DNA from: an uncultured Bacteroidales bacterium
GTDB lineage: Bacteria; Bacteroidota; Bacteroidia; Bacteroidales; UBA932
Assembly: GCA_900316675.1 (NCBI GenBank)
Contig: ONDR01000005.1
Location: 66,321 to 130,320 of the forward strand
Direction: 5' to 3'
DNA length: 64,000 bases
Shown piece by piece: positions 16,581 through 27,863 of the stretch. Each line of letters opens with the position of its first letter. Position 1 is the stretch's first letter. The notes below the pieces were generated by a model that was not told where the DNA came from, did not search any database, and was given only the letters and a program-made list of their open reading frames with translations. The translations under genes were made by a program, and so were the position numbers.

Positions 16581-19500
16581 TTAGAGCTCGTTCATTTCGC
16601 GCTCGTACTCTTCCTTGCTTCCTACAACCAGGTCCTGGTATTCTTTAAGACCGGTTCCGGCAGGGATGAGGTGACCGCTGATGACGTTCTCCTTAAGACC
16701 CTCAAGATTATCTACGCGTGCGCGGATAGCAGCCTCGCTGAGCACCTTCGTAGTCTCCTGGAAGGATGCAGCAGAGATGAAGCTGTCAGTCTTGAGTGCA
16801 GCCCTTGTGATACCCTGGAGTACCAGTGAAGCGGTAGCGGGCACAGCCTCGCGAACGGCCATCACCTTAAGGCCCTGACGTGCAAGTGAGTCATTCTCTC
16901 CACGCATATCGTGCTCAGAGATAATGCAGCCGGGATAGTACTTCTGGGAGTCTCCGCTGTCAAGCACATAGTACTTGCCGTAGATCTCGTCGTTGGTATC
17001 CATGAACTTCCACTTGTCTACAAGTTCCTCGGGGAGGAAGCCTGTATCGCCGGGGTTGCCAATTTGTACCTTGCGCATCATCTGGCGTACGATAATCTCA
17101 AAGTGCTTGTCGTTGATCTTCACACCCTGCAGGCGGTATACAGCCTGAACCTCGTTCACGATGTATTCCTGAGCCTTTACAGGACCAAGTACGTTAAGGA
17201 TATCGGTAGGAGATACACCACCGTCGGAGAGCCTTGCACCGGCCCTTACGTAGTCGTTCTCCTGAACCAGGATCTGCTTTGTCAGAGGTACAAGATAGTG
17301 CTTCTCTATGCCGCTGCGGTGGCGAACGATGATCTCACGGTTACCTCTCTTGACCTTACCCATGATAACCTCACCGTTAATCTCGGAGATAATAGCGGGG
17401 TTAGAAGGATTACGGGCCTCGAAGAGCTCTGTAACTCGAGGCAGACCACCGGTAATATCGGATGCCTTACCAATGGCACGAGGTATCTTGATGATGGTGT
17501 CACCAATATTAACCTGGCTGCCATCCTCTACGGTAACGTGTGCGCCTACAGGCAGGTTGTACTGCTTCAGAACCTTTCCAGCCTCGTCTACGATGAGGAG
17601 TGAAGGGTTCATAGCCTTGTTACGGGACTCGATCACAACCTTGTCGCGGCTTGCTGACATACCGTCGGAAGCGTCGCTGCGGAAGGTAACGTCCTCCTGC
17701 ATGTTCTCGAAGCGGACAGTACCTGCGATTTCTACGATGGTGGTAGCGTTATATGCATCCCACTCGCAGATGAGGTCGCCCTTAACAACGGAATCGCCGT
17801 CCTTCTTGTACAGACGTGCGCCGTAAGGTACATCGTACTGAGAGAAGGTGATGCCGGTGTTCTCGTCCACGATCTTGAGTTCGGTAGAACGGCTGACAAC
17901 GATGAGCTGCTTGCCGTCCTCTTCCTCTTTCTCGATGGTACGGAGCTCGTCGTAGTGGAGCTTACCGTTGTATTTGGACTCGATGGATGAGTCAGCTGCG
18001 GTAGAAGATGCGGTACCACCGACGTGGAAGGTACGCAGTGTAAGCTGGGTACCAGGCTCACCGATAGACTGTGCGGCGATAACGCCCACAACCTCACCCT
18101 TCTCTACCATGCGGCTGGTAGCGAGGTTACGTCCGTAGCACTTAGCGCAGACACCCTTGCGGGATTCGCAGGTAAGTACGGAACGAATCTCAACCTGCTC
18201 GATAGGCAGTGAGTTGATGAGTTCTGCATCTTTCTCCCTGATCTCTTCGCCGGCCTTGATGATAAGCTCACCGGTAAGAGGGTTGAAGATATCGTGAACG
18301 GAAGTACGTCCAAGGATACGCTCGCCCAGAGACTCTACAACCTCGTCCTTATTCTTGATAGCAGAAGCTACAAGACCACGCAGTGTGCCGCAATCCTCCT
18401 CTGTGATAATCACATCGTGGGATACGTCAACAAGACGTCTGGTCAGGTAACCTGCATCAGCGGTCTTAAGAGCGGTATCAGCAAGACCCTTACGGGCACC
18501 GTGGGTAGAGATGAAGTACTCGAGCACTGTCATACCCTCCTTAAGGTTGGAGATGATAGGGTTCTCGATAATCTCTGCACCTGCAGCACCACTCTTCTGG
18601 GGCTTAGCCATAAGGCCTCGCATACCGCAAAGCTGCTTGATCTGCTGGGTTGAACCACGGGCACCGGAATCCAGCATCATGTATACAGGGTTGAAGCCCT
18701 GCTGGTCGCTGGAAATCTTCTTTGTCACGATGCTCTGCAGACGGCTGTCAATTGAAGACCAAAGGTCAATAACCTTATTGTAGCGCTCGTTGTTGGTGAT
18801 AAGACCCCACTGGTAGTTGCCGCGGATCTCTTCAACGCCCTTGTAACCTTCTTCAATGAGGGATGCTTTCTCTTCAGGGATAAGCACGTCACCAAGGTTG
18901 AAGGAGATACCGGCGCGGAAGGCCTGGTCGTAACCAAGGTTCTTGATATCGTCAAGGAATTTGGCGGTGCGGGTAACACCGGTATTCTTGATAACGTCGG
19001 TAATGATCTTACGCAGTGACTTCTTACCAAGTACCTCGTTTACGTAAGGAACCTCGTCCGGAACATACTGGTTTACAATGATACGGCCGGCGGTAGTCTC
19101 TACCATCTGGGTACCCTTGGAAGGATCCAGTTTGTCTGCGGGAAGGCGGACTTCAATCTTGGCGTGCATGTCGATGGCTTTCTCGTTGTAAGCAACGATT
19201 ACATCTTCAGCACCGTAGAACTTCATGCCCTCACCCTTTGCACCGGGACGAATCTTGGTGATGTAGTACAGACCAAGCACCATATCCTGTGAAGGCACGG
19301 TGATAGGAGTACCGTTGGCGGGGTTAAGAATGTTCTGGCTACCAAGCATGAGCAGCTGGGCCTCCATGATGGCTGCATTGCCAAGAGGGAGGTGAACTGC
19401 CATCTGGTCACCATCGAAGTCTGCGTTGAATGCGGTACAAGCAAGAGGATGCAGCTGGATTGCCTTGCCCTCGATCATCTTAGGCTGGAAGGCCTGGATA

Positions 19501-20828
19501 CCCAGTCTGTGAAGGGTAGGTGCACGGTTCAGGAGCACGGGGTGACCCTTCATTACGTTCTCCAGGATGTCCCAGATAACGGGATCCTTGCGATCTACAA
19601 TCTTCTTTGCGCTCTTTACGGTCTTTACGATACCGCGCTCGATCAGTTTCCTGATGATGAACGGTTTGTAAAGCTCTGCTGCCATGAACTTAGGCAGACC
19701 GCACTCGTGCATATTGAGTTCAGGACCTACAACGATAACGGAACGGGCAGAATAGTCTACACGTTTACCGAGGAGGTTCTGACGGAAGCGTCCCTGCTTA
19801 CCCTTGAGGCTGTCAGAAAGGCTCTTGAGAGCACGGTTGCTCTCGCTCTTGACTGCGCTTGACTTCTTGGAGTTGTCGAACAGGCTGTCCACAGCCTCCT
19901 GGAGCATACGCTTTTCGTTGCGGAGAATAACCTCCGGAGCCTTAATCTCTATGAGTCTCTTAAGACGGTTGTTGCGGATGATAACCCTGCGGTACAGGTC
20001 GTTGAGGTCAGAAGTGGCGAAACGGCCGCCATCCAGCGGAACCAGAGGACGGAGATCCGGGGGAATAACCGGAATCACCTTCATGATCATCCACTCGGGA
20101 CGGTTGACGTCCTTGGACTCCTCGAACCACTTCACTATAGAGAGCCTCTTCAGGATCTCGGTCTTGCGCTGCTGGGAAGTCTCCTGAGCCATTGCGATTC
20201 TGAGCTCGCGGGCCAGTGCAACTACGTCAATTTCCTTCAGAAGGTCGTAAATACCTTCTGCACCCATCTTTGCTATGAACTTGTCGGGATCATCATCAGC
20301 AAGGCTTGCGTTCTCCGGCATGGTCTCAAGCAGGTCAAGATACTCTTCCTCTGAAAGGAGGTCAAGTTTCTCGAGTCCGCTCTTACCGGGCTTGATGACT
20401 ACATACTTCTCATAGTAAATGACGGTCTCCAGTTTCTTGGAGGGCATTCCGATGAGGGCGGAAATCTTGTTGGGAGCTGATTTGAAATACCAGATGTGTG
20501 CAACGGGTACGGTAAGGGTGATGTGACCCATCCTCTCCCTACGTACTTTCTTCTCTGTAACCTCTACGCCGCAACGGTCGCAGACGATACCGCGGTAGCG
20601 GATCCTCTTGTACTTGCCGCAATAGCACTCGTAATCCTTGGTAGGACCAAAGATCTTCTCACAGAAAAGACCGTCTTTCTCAGGCTTGTAAGTCCTGTAG
20701 TTTACCGTTTCCGGCTTCAGGACCTCTCCGCATGACCTTGCGCTGATATCCTCAGGTGAGGCCAGGGAGATGCTGATTTTCTGGAAATTGCTCTTTACCT
20801 TATTGTCTTTATTGTTGAAAGTAGGCAT
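16581..20828 (-). CDS. rpoC: RNA polymerase beta' subunit
   Basis: Largest catalytic subunit of RNA polymerase, 1415 residues. The N-terminal zinc site uses Cys68, Cys70, Cys83 and Cys86; the catalytic NADFDGDQM loop that holds the active-site Mg is at 468-476. The second zinc cluster is visible as CGTLRG and then [13 protein letters not shown]. Bridge-helix and trigger-loop segments ([25 protein letters not shown]) are intact. Length is normal for Bacteroidota. It follows rpoB by 26 nt and ends at the bidirectional terminator, closing the tRNA-tuf-ribosomal protein-rpo cluster. Confidence 0.99.
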   Translation of the reverse strand: MPTFNNKDNKVKSNFQKISISLASPEDISARSCGEVLKPETVNYRTYKPEKDGLFCEKIFGPTKDYECYCGKYKRIRYRGIVCDRCGVEVTEKKVRRERMGHITLTVPVAHIWYFKSAPNKISALIGMPSKKLETVIYYEKYVVIKPGKSGLEKLDLLSEEEYLDLLETMPENASLADDDPDKFIAKMGAEGIYDLLKEIDVVALARELRIAMAQETSQQRKTEILKRLSIVKWFEESKDVNRPEWMIMKVIPVIPPDLRPLVPLDGGRFATSDLNDLYRRVIIRNNRLKRLIEIKAPEVILRNEKRMLQEAVDSLFDNSKKSSAVKSESNRALKSLSDSLKGKQGRFRQNLLGKRVDYSARSVIVVGPELNMHECGLPKFMAAELYKPFIIRKLIERGIVKTVKSAKKIVDRKDPVIWDILENVMKGHPVLLNRAPTLHRLGIQAFQPKMIEGKAIQLHPLACTAFNADFDGDQMAVHLPLGNAAIMEAQLLMLGSQNILNPANGTPITVPSQDMVLGLYYITKIRPGAKGEGMKFYGAEDVIVAYNEKAIDMHAKIEVRLPADKLDPSKGTQMVETTAGRIIVNQYVPDEVPYVNEVLGKKSLRKIITDVIKNTGVTRTAKFLDDIKNLGYDQAFRAGISFNLGDVLIPEEKASLIEEGYKGVEEIRGNYQWGLITNNERYNKVIDLWSSIDSRLQSIVTKKISSDQQGFNPVYMMLDSGARGSTQQIKQLCGMRGLMAKPQKSGAAGAEIIENPIISNLKEGMTVLEYFISTHGARKGLADTALKTADAGYLTRRLVDVSHDVIITEEDCGTLRGLVASAIKNKDEVVESLGERILGRTSVHDIFNPLTGELIIKAGEEIREKDAELINSLPIEQVEIRSVLTCESRKGVCAKCYGRNLATSRMVEKGEVVGVIAAQSIGEPGTQLTLRTFHVGGTASSTAADSSIESKYNGKLHYDELRTIEKEEEDGKQLIVVSRSTELKIVDENTGITFSQYDVPYGARLYKKDGDSVVKGDLICEWDAYNATTIVEIAGTVRFENMQEDVTFRSDASDGMSASRDKVVIESRNKAMNPSLLIVDEAGKVLKQYNLPVGAHVTVEDGSQVNIGDTIIKIPRAIGKASDITGGLPRVTELFEARNPSNPAIISEINGEVIMGKVKRGNREIIVRHRSGIEKHYLVPLTKQILVQENDYVRAGARLSDGGVSPTDILNVLGPVKAQEYIVNEVQAVYRLQGVKINDKHFEIIVRQMMRKVQIGNPGDTGFLPEELVDKWKFMDTNDEIYGKYYVLDSGDSQKYYPGCIISEHDMRGENDSLARQGLKVMAVREAVPATASLVLQGITRAALKTDSFISAASFQETTKVLSEAAIRARVDNLEGLKENVISGHLIPAGTGLKEYQDLVVGSKEEYEREMNEL

Positions 20829-20854
20829 ATTTCTTTATTCAAATCGGTTTTCAA

Positions 20855-23800
20855 TTAGTCCAAAGTAACTTTAAGGCCCAGGCCGCGGAGCTCGTGCAGA
20901 AGCACGTTCAGTGACTCCGGAATGCCTGCTGCAGGCATAGGATCGCCCTTAACGATAGCCTCGTAGGTCTTGGACCTTCCGACTACGTCATCAGACTTGA
21001 CTGTAAGGATCTCCTGGAGGGCGTTGGCTGCACCGAAGGCCTCGAGTGCCCAAACCTCCATTTCTCCGAATCTCTGGCCACCGAACTGAGCTTTACCGCC
21101 CAGAGGCTGCTGAGTGATGAGGGAGTAGGGACCGATGCTTCTTGCGTGCATCTTGTCGTCAACCATGTGACCCAGTTTAATCATATAGATAACGCCAACG
21201 GTTGCGGGCTGGTCGAACCAGTCACCGGTACCGCCATCGCGCAGATGGGTCTTGCCGTAACGGGGAACACCTGCCTTGTCGGTGTAGTCACAGATTTCCT
21301 CTATGCTTGCACCGTCGAAGATAGGAGTGCTGAACTTAAGGCCAAGTTTAGCACCTGCCCAACCGAGCACGGTCTCGTAAATCTGGCCAAGGTTCATACG
21401 TGAAGGCACACCCAGAGGGTTGAGCACGATATCTACGGGAGTACCATCCTCAAGGAACGGCATATCCTCTTCGCGGACAATCTTTGCTACGATACCCTTG
21501 TTTCCGTGGCGTCCGGCCATCTTATCACCAACGGTGATCTTTCTCTTCTTTGCGATGTAAACTTTTGCAAGCTGCATTACGCCATTGGGGAGTTCGTCAC
21601 CTATCTTGAGCTTGTCGATAACCCTCTTGCTCCTTGCTGCCTCTTCCTTAACGGCGATGCAGTAGTTGTTGATGAGTTCCTTCACAAGCTGGTTGGTGTT
21701 CTTGTCAGATGTCCACTTGTTGGAGTTAACGTTATCGTAATCGATGGTTCTGAGTACGTCAGCGGTAATGACCTTACCCTTTGAAAGGATCTCTACACCG
21801 TAGAGGTCGCTGATTCCGGTGGTCTTCTTGCCCTCTACCAGGGTGACGAGTTTGTCAAAGAAGGTAGCGAACAGAGCCTCCTGCTTGCGCTTGAAGTCCT
21901 CTTCAAGAGCCTCGGCCTTAGCCTTGGTCTCTGATTTGGCACCGCGGCGGCCGGATTCCTTGGCAACCTTGGTGTAAAGGGCGGTCTTGATGATGGTACC
22001 GCTCAGTGAAGGATTGGCCTTCAGTGAAGCGTCCTTAACATCGCCGGCCTTGTCACCGAAGATGGCACGGAGCAGTTTCTCTTCCGGTGAAGGATCGCTC
22101 TCACCCTTAGGGGTGATCTTACCGATCATGATATCGCCAGGTTCGATGTGTGCACCGATGCGAACGATACCTGTGTCGGGATCCAGATCCTTGGTAGCAT
22201 CCTCACTTACGTTAGGGATGTCGGAAGTAAGCTCTTCCATACCGCGCTTGGTCTCACGAACCTCTGTAAGGTACTCGTCTACGTGGATGGAAGTAAGGAT
22301 ATCCCAGCGAACCATTTTCTCGCTGAGCACGATAGCATCCTCGTAGTTGTAACCCTTCCAAGGCATGAATGCAACCATGAGGTTGCGGCCAAGTGCGAGT
22401 TCTCCGTCCTGGGTAGCATAACCTTCAGTAAGTACCTGTCCCGGCTCAACCTTTTCGCCCTTGCGAACGATAGGTTTAAGGGTGATGGTGGTACTCTGGT
22501 TGGTCCTGCGGCAGATAGGGAGTTTGTATACGGTAACCTCAGGGGAGAAGCTTACGAACTTCTCGTCCTCGGTGCGGTCATACTTGACGTGGATTTCGTT
22601 GGCATCAACGTAAACAACCTCTCCCTTGCGCTCTGCGATAATCTGGGTGCGGGAATCTACGCAGACAGTCTCTTCAAGGCCTGTACCTACGATAGGAGAT
22701 TCAGGGCTCAGAAGCGGAACTGCCTGACGCATCATGTTGGCGCCCATAAGTGCACGGTGTGCATCGTCGTGCTCAAGGAAAGGAATAAGTGATGCAGCAA
22801 CGGAAGCCATCTGGTTAGGAGCTACGTCCATGTAGTTAACCTCTTCTTTGGTAACTACAGGGAAGTCGGCTTCCTGACGGCACTGGATACGGTCTTCCAG
22901 GATGTTGCCGTCATCGTCCATCTTCACGTTTGCAAGGGAAACGAGCTTGTTCTCTTCTTCCTCTGCGCTCATGAAGCCCCAGCCTTCGTCGCTCAGGTCC
23001 ACTTTACCGTTCTCTACCTTGCGGTAAGGAGTCTCGATGAAGCCGAGATCGTCGATCTTTGCATATACGCAAAGTGATGAAATCAAACCGATGTTCGGGC
23101 CTTCAGGTGACTCGATAGGGCAGAGTCGTCCGTAGTGGGTGTAGTGTACGTCTCGAACCTCGAAGCCTGCACGGTCTCTTGAAAGACCGCCGGGGCCAAG
23201 GGCGGAAAGACGTCTCTTGTGAGTGATCTCGGCAAGAGGGTTGGTCTGGTCCATGAACTGGCTCAGCTGGCTGGTACCGAAGAATGAATTGATAACAGAG
23301 CTGAGAGTCTTGGAATTGATAAGATCTGTGGGATTGAACTGCTCGCTGTCGCGGACGTTCATTCTCTCACGTATGGTTCTTGCCATCCTTGACAGACCTA
23401 CGCTGAACTGGTTTGCAAGCTGCTCACCTACGGTGCGCACGCGTCTGTTGCTCAGGTGGTCGATATCGTCTACCGTTGCCTTGGAATTGGTAAGCTGGAT
23501 GAGGTACTTGATGATCTCGATGATATCGGTGTTCGTAAGAACCCTGATTGCGGGATCGGTGGTCATGCCAAGCTTCTTGTTAAGCCTGAAGCGGCCTACG
23601 CTGCCAAGGTCATATCTCTTCTCAGAGAAGAACAGTTTGTCGATGACGTCCCTTGCGGTGGCCTCATCCGGCGGTTCACTGTTACGGAGCTGTTTGTAGA
23701 TGAAGTTGACAGCTTCTTTCTCTGTGTTGGTAGGGTCTTTCTGCAGGGTGTTGAAGATGATGGCGTACTCGTTGTCGTTAGCCTCATCCTTCTGAAGAAG

Positions 23801-24676
23801 AACGGTTTTAACCTCTGCATCGGACAGTTTCTGGATGGTATCGTCATCGATAACCTCACCACGCTCTACTACGGGCATGGTACGCTCGATGGGAATGAAT
23901 TCACCGGTGTCCTCATCTACGAAGTCCTCGTTCCAAGTCTTGAGCACTTTGGCTGCAAGCTTGCGGCCCTTGTTGGCCTCGAGGTTCTCCGGGGTAGCCT
24001 CAATCTCTTCCGCAAGACCGAAGATATCGATGATATCCTTGTCTGCATCGTAACCGATAGCCCTAAGGAGGGTGGTTACAGGCAGCTTCTTCTTACGGTC
24101 GATGTAGGCGTACATCACGTTGTTGATATCGGTTGCAAACTCAATCCAGGAGCCCTTGAAGGGGATGATTCTGGCTGAATAGAGCTTGGTACCGTTGGCG
24201 TGCATGCTCTGGTCGAAGAACACGCCGGGGGAGCGGTGAAGCTGTGATACTATGATTCTTTCGGATCCGTTGATTACGAAGGTACCGGCAGGGGTCATGT
24301 AGGGGATGTTACCAAGGTAAACGTCCTGAACCCTTGTGTCGAAGTCCTCGTGGTCCGGATCACTGCAAGAAAGGCGGAGTTTTGCCTTCAGAGGAACATT
24401 GTAAGTGAGTCCTCTCTCAAGACACTCTTCAATCGAATACTGTGGAGGATCGATGAAATAGTCTATGAACTCGAGCTCATAGTTATTTCTCGTATCCTCA
24501 ATCGGGAAAATCTCTTTGAATACCTGGTACAGACCTTCGTTCTTCCTGTTTTCAGGAGTGGTGTCCAGCTGGAAGAAGTCCTTGAACGACTTCAGCTGCA
24601 CCTCCAGAAGATCCGGGTATTTCAGGATTTTTGAAGTTGCGAAATTTATTCGTTTATTGTTGGTCTTTTTTGACAT
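20855..24676 (-). CDS. rpoB: RNA polymerase beta subunit
   Basis: Second catalytic subunit of RNA polymerase, 1273 residues. The rifampicin-pocket region is readable ([33 protein letters not shown] split across the central part), with the usual Gln, Asp, His and Ser residues of drug-sensitive enzymes. The C-terminal switch segments ([14 protein letters not shown]) and the [10 protein letters not shown] motif are present. A 104-nt spacer with a terminator-like hairpin separates it from rplL, so part of its expression may depend on read-through. No match to the -7 consensus is visible in that spacer. Confidence 0.99.
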   Translation of the reverse strand: MSKKTNNKRINFATSKILKYPDLLEVQLKSFKDFFQLDTTPENRKNEGLYQVFKEIFPIEDTRNNYELEFIDYFIDPPQYSIEECLERGLTYNVPLKAKLRLSCSDPDHEDFDTRVQDVYLGNIPYMTPAGTFVINGSERIIVSQLHRSPGVFFDQSMHANGTKLYSARIIPFKGSWIEFATDINNVMYAYIDRKKKLPVTTLLRAIGYDADKDIIDIFGLAEEIEATPENLEANKGRKLAAKVLKTWNEDFVDEDTGEFIPIERTMPVVERGEVIDDDTIQKLSDAEVKTVLLQKDEANDNEYAIIFNTLQKDPTNTEKEAVNFIYKQLRNSEPPDEATARDVIDKLFFSEKRYDLGSVGRFRLNKKLGMTTDPAIRVLTNTDIIEIIKYLIQLTNSKATVDDIDHLSNRRVRTVGEQLANQFSVGLSRMARTIRERMNVRDSEQFNPTDLINSKTLSSVINSFFGTSQLSQFMDQTNPLAEITHKRRLSALGPGGLSRDRAGFEVRDVHYTHYGRLCPIESPEGPNIGLISSLCVYAKIDDLGFIETPYRKVENGKVDLSDEGWGFMSAEEEENKLVSLANVKMDDDGNILEDRIQCRQEADFPVVTKEEVNYMDVAPNQMASVAASLIPFLEHDDAHRALMGANMMRQAVPLLSPESPIVGTGLEETVCVDSRTQIIAERKGEVVYVDANEIHVKYDRTEDEKFVSFSPEVTVYKLPICRRTNQSTTITLKPIVRKGEKVEPGQVLTEGYATQDGELALGRNLMVAFMPWKGYNYEDAIVLSEKMVRWDILTSIHVDEYLTEVRETKRGMEELTSDIPNVSEDATKDLDPDTGIVRIGAHIEPGDIMIGKITPKGESDPSPEEKLLRAIFGDKAGDVKDASLKANPSLSGTIIKTALYTKVAKESGRRGAKSETKAKAEALEEDFKRKQEALFATFFDKLVTLVEGKKTTGISDLYGVEILSKGKVITADVLRTIDYDNVNSNKWTSDKNTNQLVKELINNYCIAVKEEAARSKRVIDKLKIGDELPNGVMQLAKVYIAKKRKITVGDKMAGRHGNKGIVAKIVREEDMPFLEDGTPVDIVLNPLGVPSRMNLGQIYETVLGWAGAKLGLKFSTPIFDGASIEEICDYTDKAGVPRYGKTHLRDGGTGDWFDQPATVGVIYMIKLGHMVDDKMHARSIGPYSLITQQPLGGKAQFGGQRFGEMEVWALEAFGAANALQEILTVKSDDVVGRSKTYEAIVKGDPMPAAGIPESLNVLLHELRGLGLKVTLD

Positions 24677-24713
24677 AGTCTGCCTTTGAAATAGAGAAAA
24701 ACTTTAAGACGAC

Positions 24714-24748
24714 AAAAAGGTTTAGAGCCTTTGGGCGGCTCTAAACCT
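24714..24748 (-). terminator. Intercistronic attenuator between rplL and rpoB
   Basis: On the minus strand a perfect 12-bp inverted repeat (AGGTTTAGAGCC and its complement, arms 24737-24748 and 24718-24729, 7-nt loop) is followed at once by TTTTTG. This has the form of an intrinsic terminator placed inside the ribosomal protein-RNA polymerase operon. A C-rich tract (CCCCCTCCCCC) precedes it, directly after the rplL stop. Confidence 0.75.
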
Positions 24749-24780
24749 GTTGTTGTTCCCATCCAAGGGGGAGGGGGAGA

Positions 24781-25155
24781 TTATTTAATCTCAACCTCTG
24801 CACCAGCCTCTTCGAGAGCAGCCTTAATCTGCTCTGCTTCAGCCTTGGATACTTTCTCTTTCAAAGTTGCGGGAGCCTGATCGGTGAGGTCCTTTGCTTC
24901 CTTAAGTCCGAGACCGAGAGCCTCTTTCACTGCCTTAACAACAGCAAGTTTGGTCTGGCCTACAGAGGTGAGGATTACGTTGAATTCGGTCTGCTCAGCG
25001 GGAGCTGCCTCAGCAGCTGCTGCGGGACCTGCTACTGCAACTGCTGCAGCTGCGGGCTCGATGCCGTACTCATCTTTGAGAACCTTTGCAAGTTCCTGAA
25101 CGTCTTTTACAGTAAGGTTTACCAACTCTTCTGCAAGTGCTTTGATGTCTGCCAT
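24781..25155 (-). CDS. rplL: 50S ribosomal protein L7/L12
   Basis: A 124-residue stalk protein that recruits translation factors. The N-terminal dimerisation helix pair, the Ala/Pro/Gly-rich hinge (residues about 35-55) and the C-terminal domain with [14 protein letters not shown] are all present. It follows rplJ by 37 nt. It is the last ribosomal protein gene before the hairpin that precedes rpoB. Confidence 0.98.
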   Translation of the reverse strand: MADIKALAEELVNLTVKDVQELAKVLKDEYGIEPAAAAVAVAGPAAAAEAAPAEQTEFNVILTSVGQTKLAVVKAVKEALGLGLKEAKDLTDQAPATLKEKVSKAEAEQIKAALEEAGAEVEIK

Positions 25156-25192
25156 AATAAATTGTATTTTAAATTGTTGTTATTATTATCTT

Positions 25193-25720
25193 TTACTTTC
25201 TTTCTTCGAGGGCCTTTACGAGACCGCCAACTTTGCCAGGGGCTGCGTTCTGCAGAGCAGAGATAACATTGCGTGCAGGGCTCTGGAGCAGAGTGATGAT
25301 GTCTCCGAGGAGTTCTTCCTTAGACTTGATAGCTGCGAGCTCGTCAAGTTTGTCAGCACCTACAAAAGCGCACTCCTGAACGTAAGCGGCTTTGAGTTCC
25401 GGCTTGGGAAGACCTTCTTTGCGAAGCTTCTTGATGAGTTTGGCGGGGGCGTTAGCCACCTCTGTGTACATGATAGCGGAGTTACCCTTGAGGGCGGGGA
25501 TTACGAGTGAAAGTTCCTCGTTTCCCATTTCCTTGATTACGTGCTCGAACAGGGTGTTCTTAACAACGGTGAGCTTGATACCAGCCTCGAAGCATGCGCG
25601 ACGAAGGGCAACGGTCTGCTCTGCGTTAAGACCAGCGATATCGGTTACGTAGAAACTGGGGGTTTCCTTGAGCTGAGCTGCGATAGTCTCGATTACCTGT
25701 GCTTTAAGTTCTTTTCTCAT
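25193..25720 (-). CDS. rplJ: 50S ribosomal protein L10
   Basis: A 175-residue stalk base protein that binds 23S rRNA and carries L7/L12 dimers on its C-terminal helix. Core motifs are the ETPSFYVTDIAGL and VKNTLFEHVIKE segments. Only 16 nt separate it from rplA, so the long L10 leader used for autoregulation in Enterobacteria is absent here. The start is preceded by a purine-rich AGGAGGAGAAAG, an unusually strong Shine-Dalgarno match for this phylum. Confidence 0.98.
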   Translation of the reverse strand: MRKELKAQVIETIAAQLKETPSFYVTDIAGLNAEQTVALRRACFEAGIKLTVVKNTLFEHVIKEMGNEELSLVIPALKGNSAIMYTEVANAPAKLIKKLRKEGLPKPELKAAYVQECAFVGADKLDELAAIKSKEELLGDIITLLQSPARNVISALQNAAPGKVGGLVKALEERK

Positions 25721-25736
25721 AGCTTTCTCCTCCTAA

Positions 25737-26435
25737 TTATTCAGCAACGAAACCTTTGACATCGAGCTTGACACCGGGGCTCATGGTTGTGCAAACTGCT
25801 GCGCTCTTCATGTAGGTACCCTTGAGTGCCTGAGGTTTGAGCTTAGCAATTGCAGAAAGAACGGCCTTAACGTTGTCGTAGATCTGCTCTGCGGTGAAAG
25901 ATACCTTACCAACTGCGCAGTGAACGATACCGGTCTTGTCAACCTTGAAGTCGATCTTACCAGCCTTTACGTCCTTAACGGCGTTAGCGATATCCATAGT
26001 TACAGTACCAGTCTTGGGGTTAGGCATGAGGCCACGGGGACCGAGGATACGGCCGATAGGACCAACCTTTGCCATAACTGAAGGGGTACAGATGATAACA
26101 TCTACATCGGTCCAACCACCTTTGATCTTCTCGATATACTCGTCAAGACCAACATAGTCAGCGCCTGCTTCTTTTGCCTCGTTCTCCTTGTCTGCGGTGC
26201 AGAGTACGAGCACGCGGGTAACCTTACCTGTTCCGTGAGGAAGGGTAACGACGCCACGAACCATCTGGTTGGCCTTACGAGGGTCAACGCCAAGGTTCAC
26301 TGCGAGCTCAACTGAAGCGTCGAACTTGGTGAAGGTGATTTCCTTAAGAAGACCACACGCTTCTGAAATCTCATAAAGCTTGGAAGGTTCGTACTTTGCT
26401 ACGACTGCCTTCTGATTTTTTGTAAGTTTTGCCAT
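25737..26435 (-). CDS. rplA: 50S ribosomal protein L1
   Basis: A 232-residue protein that binds 23S rRNA at the L1 stalk and helps release deacylated tRNA. The [13 protein letters not shown] and [14 protein letters not shown] segments are family signatures. It starts 12 nt after rplK and ends 16 nt before rplJ. Length is standard. Confidence 0.98.
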   Translation of the reverse strand: MAKLTKNQKAVVAKYEPSKLYEISEACGLLKEITFTKFDASVELAVNLGVDPRKANQMVRGVVTLPHGTGKVTRVLVLCTADKENEAKEAGADYVGLDEYIEKIKGGWTDVDVIICTPSVMAKVGPIGRILGPRGLMPNPKTGTVTMDIANAVKDVKAGKIDFKVDKTGIVHCAVGKVSFTAEQIYDNVKAVLSAIAKLKPQALKGTYMKSAAVCTTMSPGVKLDVKGFVAE

Positions 26436-26447
26436 AGTGCGTGTGAA

Positions 26448-26894
26448 TTATTTTACGTCTGCGGGGAATTCGCCGGTAACCTTGATACCCATGCTTCTTG
26501 CGGTACCTGCTACCATTGACATAGCGGACTTAAGTGTAAATGCATTAAGGTCGGGCATTTTGCCTTCTGCAATCTCTTTTACCTGAGCCCAGGTAATGGT
26601 TGCTACCTTGTTACGGTTAGGCTCTCCGGAACCCTTCTGGATCTTAGCAGCTTCTTTGAGGGAAACTGATACCGGGGGCTGCTTAACCTCGAATGTAAAT
26701 GACTTGTCAGAATATACGGTGATGACTACGGGAAGCACTTTACCAGCCTGACCCTGGGTCCTGGCGTTAAACTGCTTGCAGAAGTCCATGATATTCAGTC
26801 CCTTTGAACCAAGTGCAGGTCCTACGGGAGGCGCAGGATTCGCTGCTCCGCCTTTGATCTGGAGCTTAATGAATCCGGATACTTCTTTTGCCAT
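26448..26894 (-). CDS. rplK: 50S ribosomal protein L11
   Basis: A 148-residue protein of the GTPase-associated centre. The N-terminal proline-rich loop ([15 protein letters not shown]) and the C-terminal RNA-binding domain ending near [10 protein letters not shown] are intact. It lies 6 nt after nusG. This loop contacts thiopeptide antibiotics in other species. Confidence 0.98.
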   Translation of the reverse strand: MAKEVSGFIKLQIKGGAANPAPPVGPALGSKGLNIMDFCKQFNARTQGQAGKVLPVVITVYSDKSFTFEVKQPPVSVSLKEAAKIQKGSGEPNRNKVATITWAQVKEIAEGKMPDLNAFTLKSAMSMVAGTARSMGIKVTGEFPADVK

Positions 26895-26900
26895 AAATTG

Positions 26901-27458
26901 TTATTCTTTAGTTACTTGATTAAAGTTGAGCTCGAGCAGAGTCTTTCTGCCGAAGATCATAACTATAACTTTGATCTTGCTTCTGTCCTCAACAATTTCG
27001 TCCACTGTACCATCAAATCCGGTGAAAGGACCGTCGGTGATCTTGACTGAGTCTCCTACCTTGTAGTCGAACTCTGTCTCTGCAACGCTGACGGCAGTCT
27101 CGTCTTGCTGGCCAAGTATGCGCCTTGCCTCATCATCCCTGATGGGAACTGCGCGCCTTTCGCCTGCCTTGTCCGTTTTTTCTGTAAGGAAGCCGGACAT
27201 ACCGGGAACGAGGTTCCTGATTACATACTCAAGTTCGGCGCTGAGTTCGGCCTCAATAAGCACATAGCCCGGGAAGAGCAGCTTCTCTGTAGCTGTCCTC
27301 TTTCCGTTCTTTACAACGTACTTCTTTTCAACCGGAACCAGAACCTGTTCTACCTGATTCTGTAGGTTACCTCTGAGAATTTCTTTCTCAAGATATTCCT
27401 TAGCCTTTTTTTCCTTGCCTCCTGCAGTTCTAAGGACGTACCATTTCTTTTCGCCCAT
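26901..27458 (-). CDS. nusG: Transcription termination/antitermination factor NusG
   Basis: A 185-residue factor linking RNA polymerase with ribosomes and Rho. The N-terminal NGN domain starts KKWYVLRTAGGKEKKA and carries the GYVLIEAEL core; the C-terminal KOW domain is readable as VGDSVKITDGPFTGFDGTV. It follows secE by 12 nt, in the conserved secE-nusG-rplK order. Length is ordinary. Confidence 0.98.
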   Translation of the reverse strand: MGEKKWYVLRTAGGKEKKAKEYLEKEILRGNLQNQVEQVLVPVEKKYVVKNGKRTATEKLLFPGYVLIEAELSAELEYVIRNLVPGMSGFLTEKTDKAGERRAVPIRDDEARRILGQQDETAVSVAETEFDYKVGDSVKITDGPFTGFDGTVDEIVEDRSKIKVIVMIFGRKTLLELNFNQVTKE

Positions 27459-27470
27459 GATGGTAATGAA

Positions 27471-27659
27471 TTACAATGTGTAAATTGCTGACATCAGATG
27501 CTGGAAAGCGTAGTCTATGATGAAGAGTGCCGCAGCAATGATGACGGTGGCTACCATAACAAGAAGAGCAGAACCCTGCAGCTTCTGCCAAGTCGGCCAA
27601 GTCACCTTTGTGGTGAGCTCAACGAAAGACTCTTTACAATAGTTTATGAACTTTCTCAT
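27471..27659 (-). CDS. secE: Preprotein translocase subunit SecE
   Basis: A 62-residue single-helix subunit of the SecYEG channel. The amphipathic segment ESFVELTTKVTWPTWQKLQ precedes one membrane helix (SALLVMVATVIIAAALFIIDYAF). The short form with one helix is normal outside Enterobacteria. It lies between tRNA-Trp and nusG. Confidence 0.96.
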   Translation of the reverse strand: MRKFINYCKESFVELTTKVTWPTWQKLQGSALLVMVATVIIAAALFIIDYAFQHLMSAIYTL

Positions 27660-27741
27660 CTTTTACTTTAATGGGCTCCGCGGATTGGAAGCAGATGCAG
27701 AGCCTGTTAAACATTACCAAATCGTAACCTTTGATATTTGG

Positions 27742-27812
27742 CAGGGGAAGCAGGATTCGAACCCACATCGACGGTTTTGGAGACCGCTGAACTACCCTTG
27801 TTCTATTCCCCT
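27742..27812 (-). tRNA. tRNA-Trp (anticodon CCA)
   Basis: Folds as a cloverleaf: acceptor AGGGGAA pairs with TTCCCCT, D-arm GAAC/GTTC, anticodon loop CTCCAAA, T-arm with TTCGAAT loop, discriminator G. The 3' CCA is not encoded. It sits between tuf and secE. Confidence 0.95.
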
Positions 27813-27863
27813 AAAGACAGATTGTCTTTTTGCGGACAACCTGTCTTGAAAATTCTTAGAGAA

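Noticed and set aside
22148..24178. Long plus-strand frames opposite rpoB (214 and 240 codons)
   Set aside because: Antisense shadows of a certain gene; no signal, motif or promoter.
24764..24780. G-quadruplex in the GGGGGAGGGGG tract
   Set aside because: Only two G-runs are present and the transcript carries the C-rich strand.
25721..25736. L10 autoregulatory leader upstream of rplJ
   Set aside because: Only 16 nt lie between rplA and rplJ, too little for the known leader structure.
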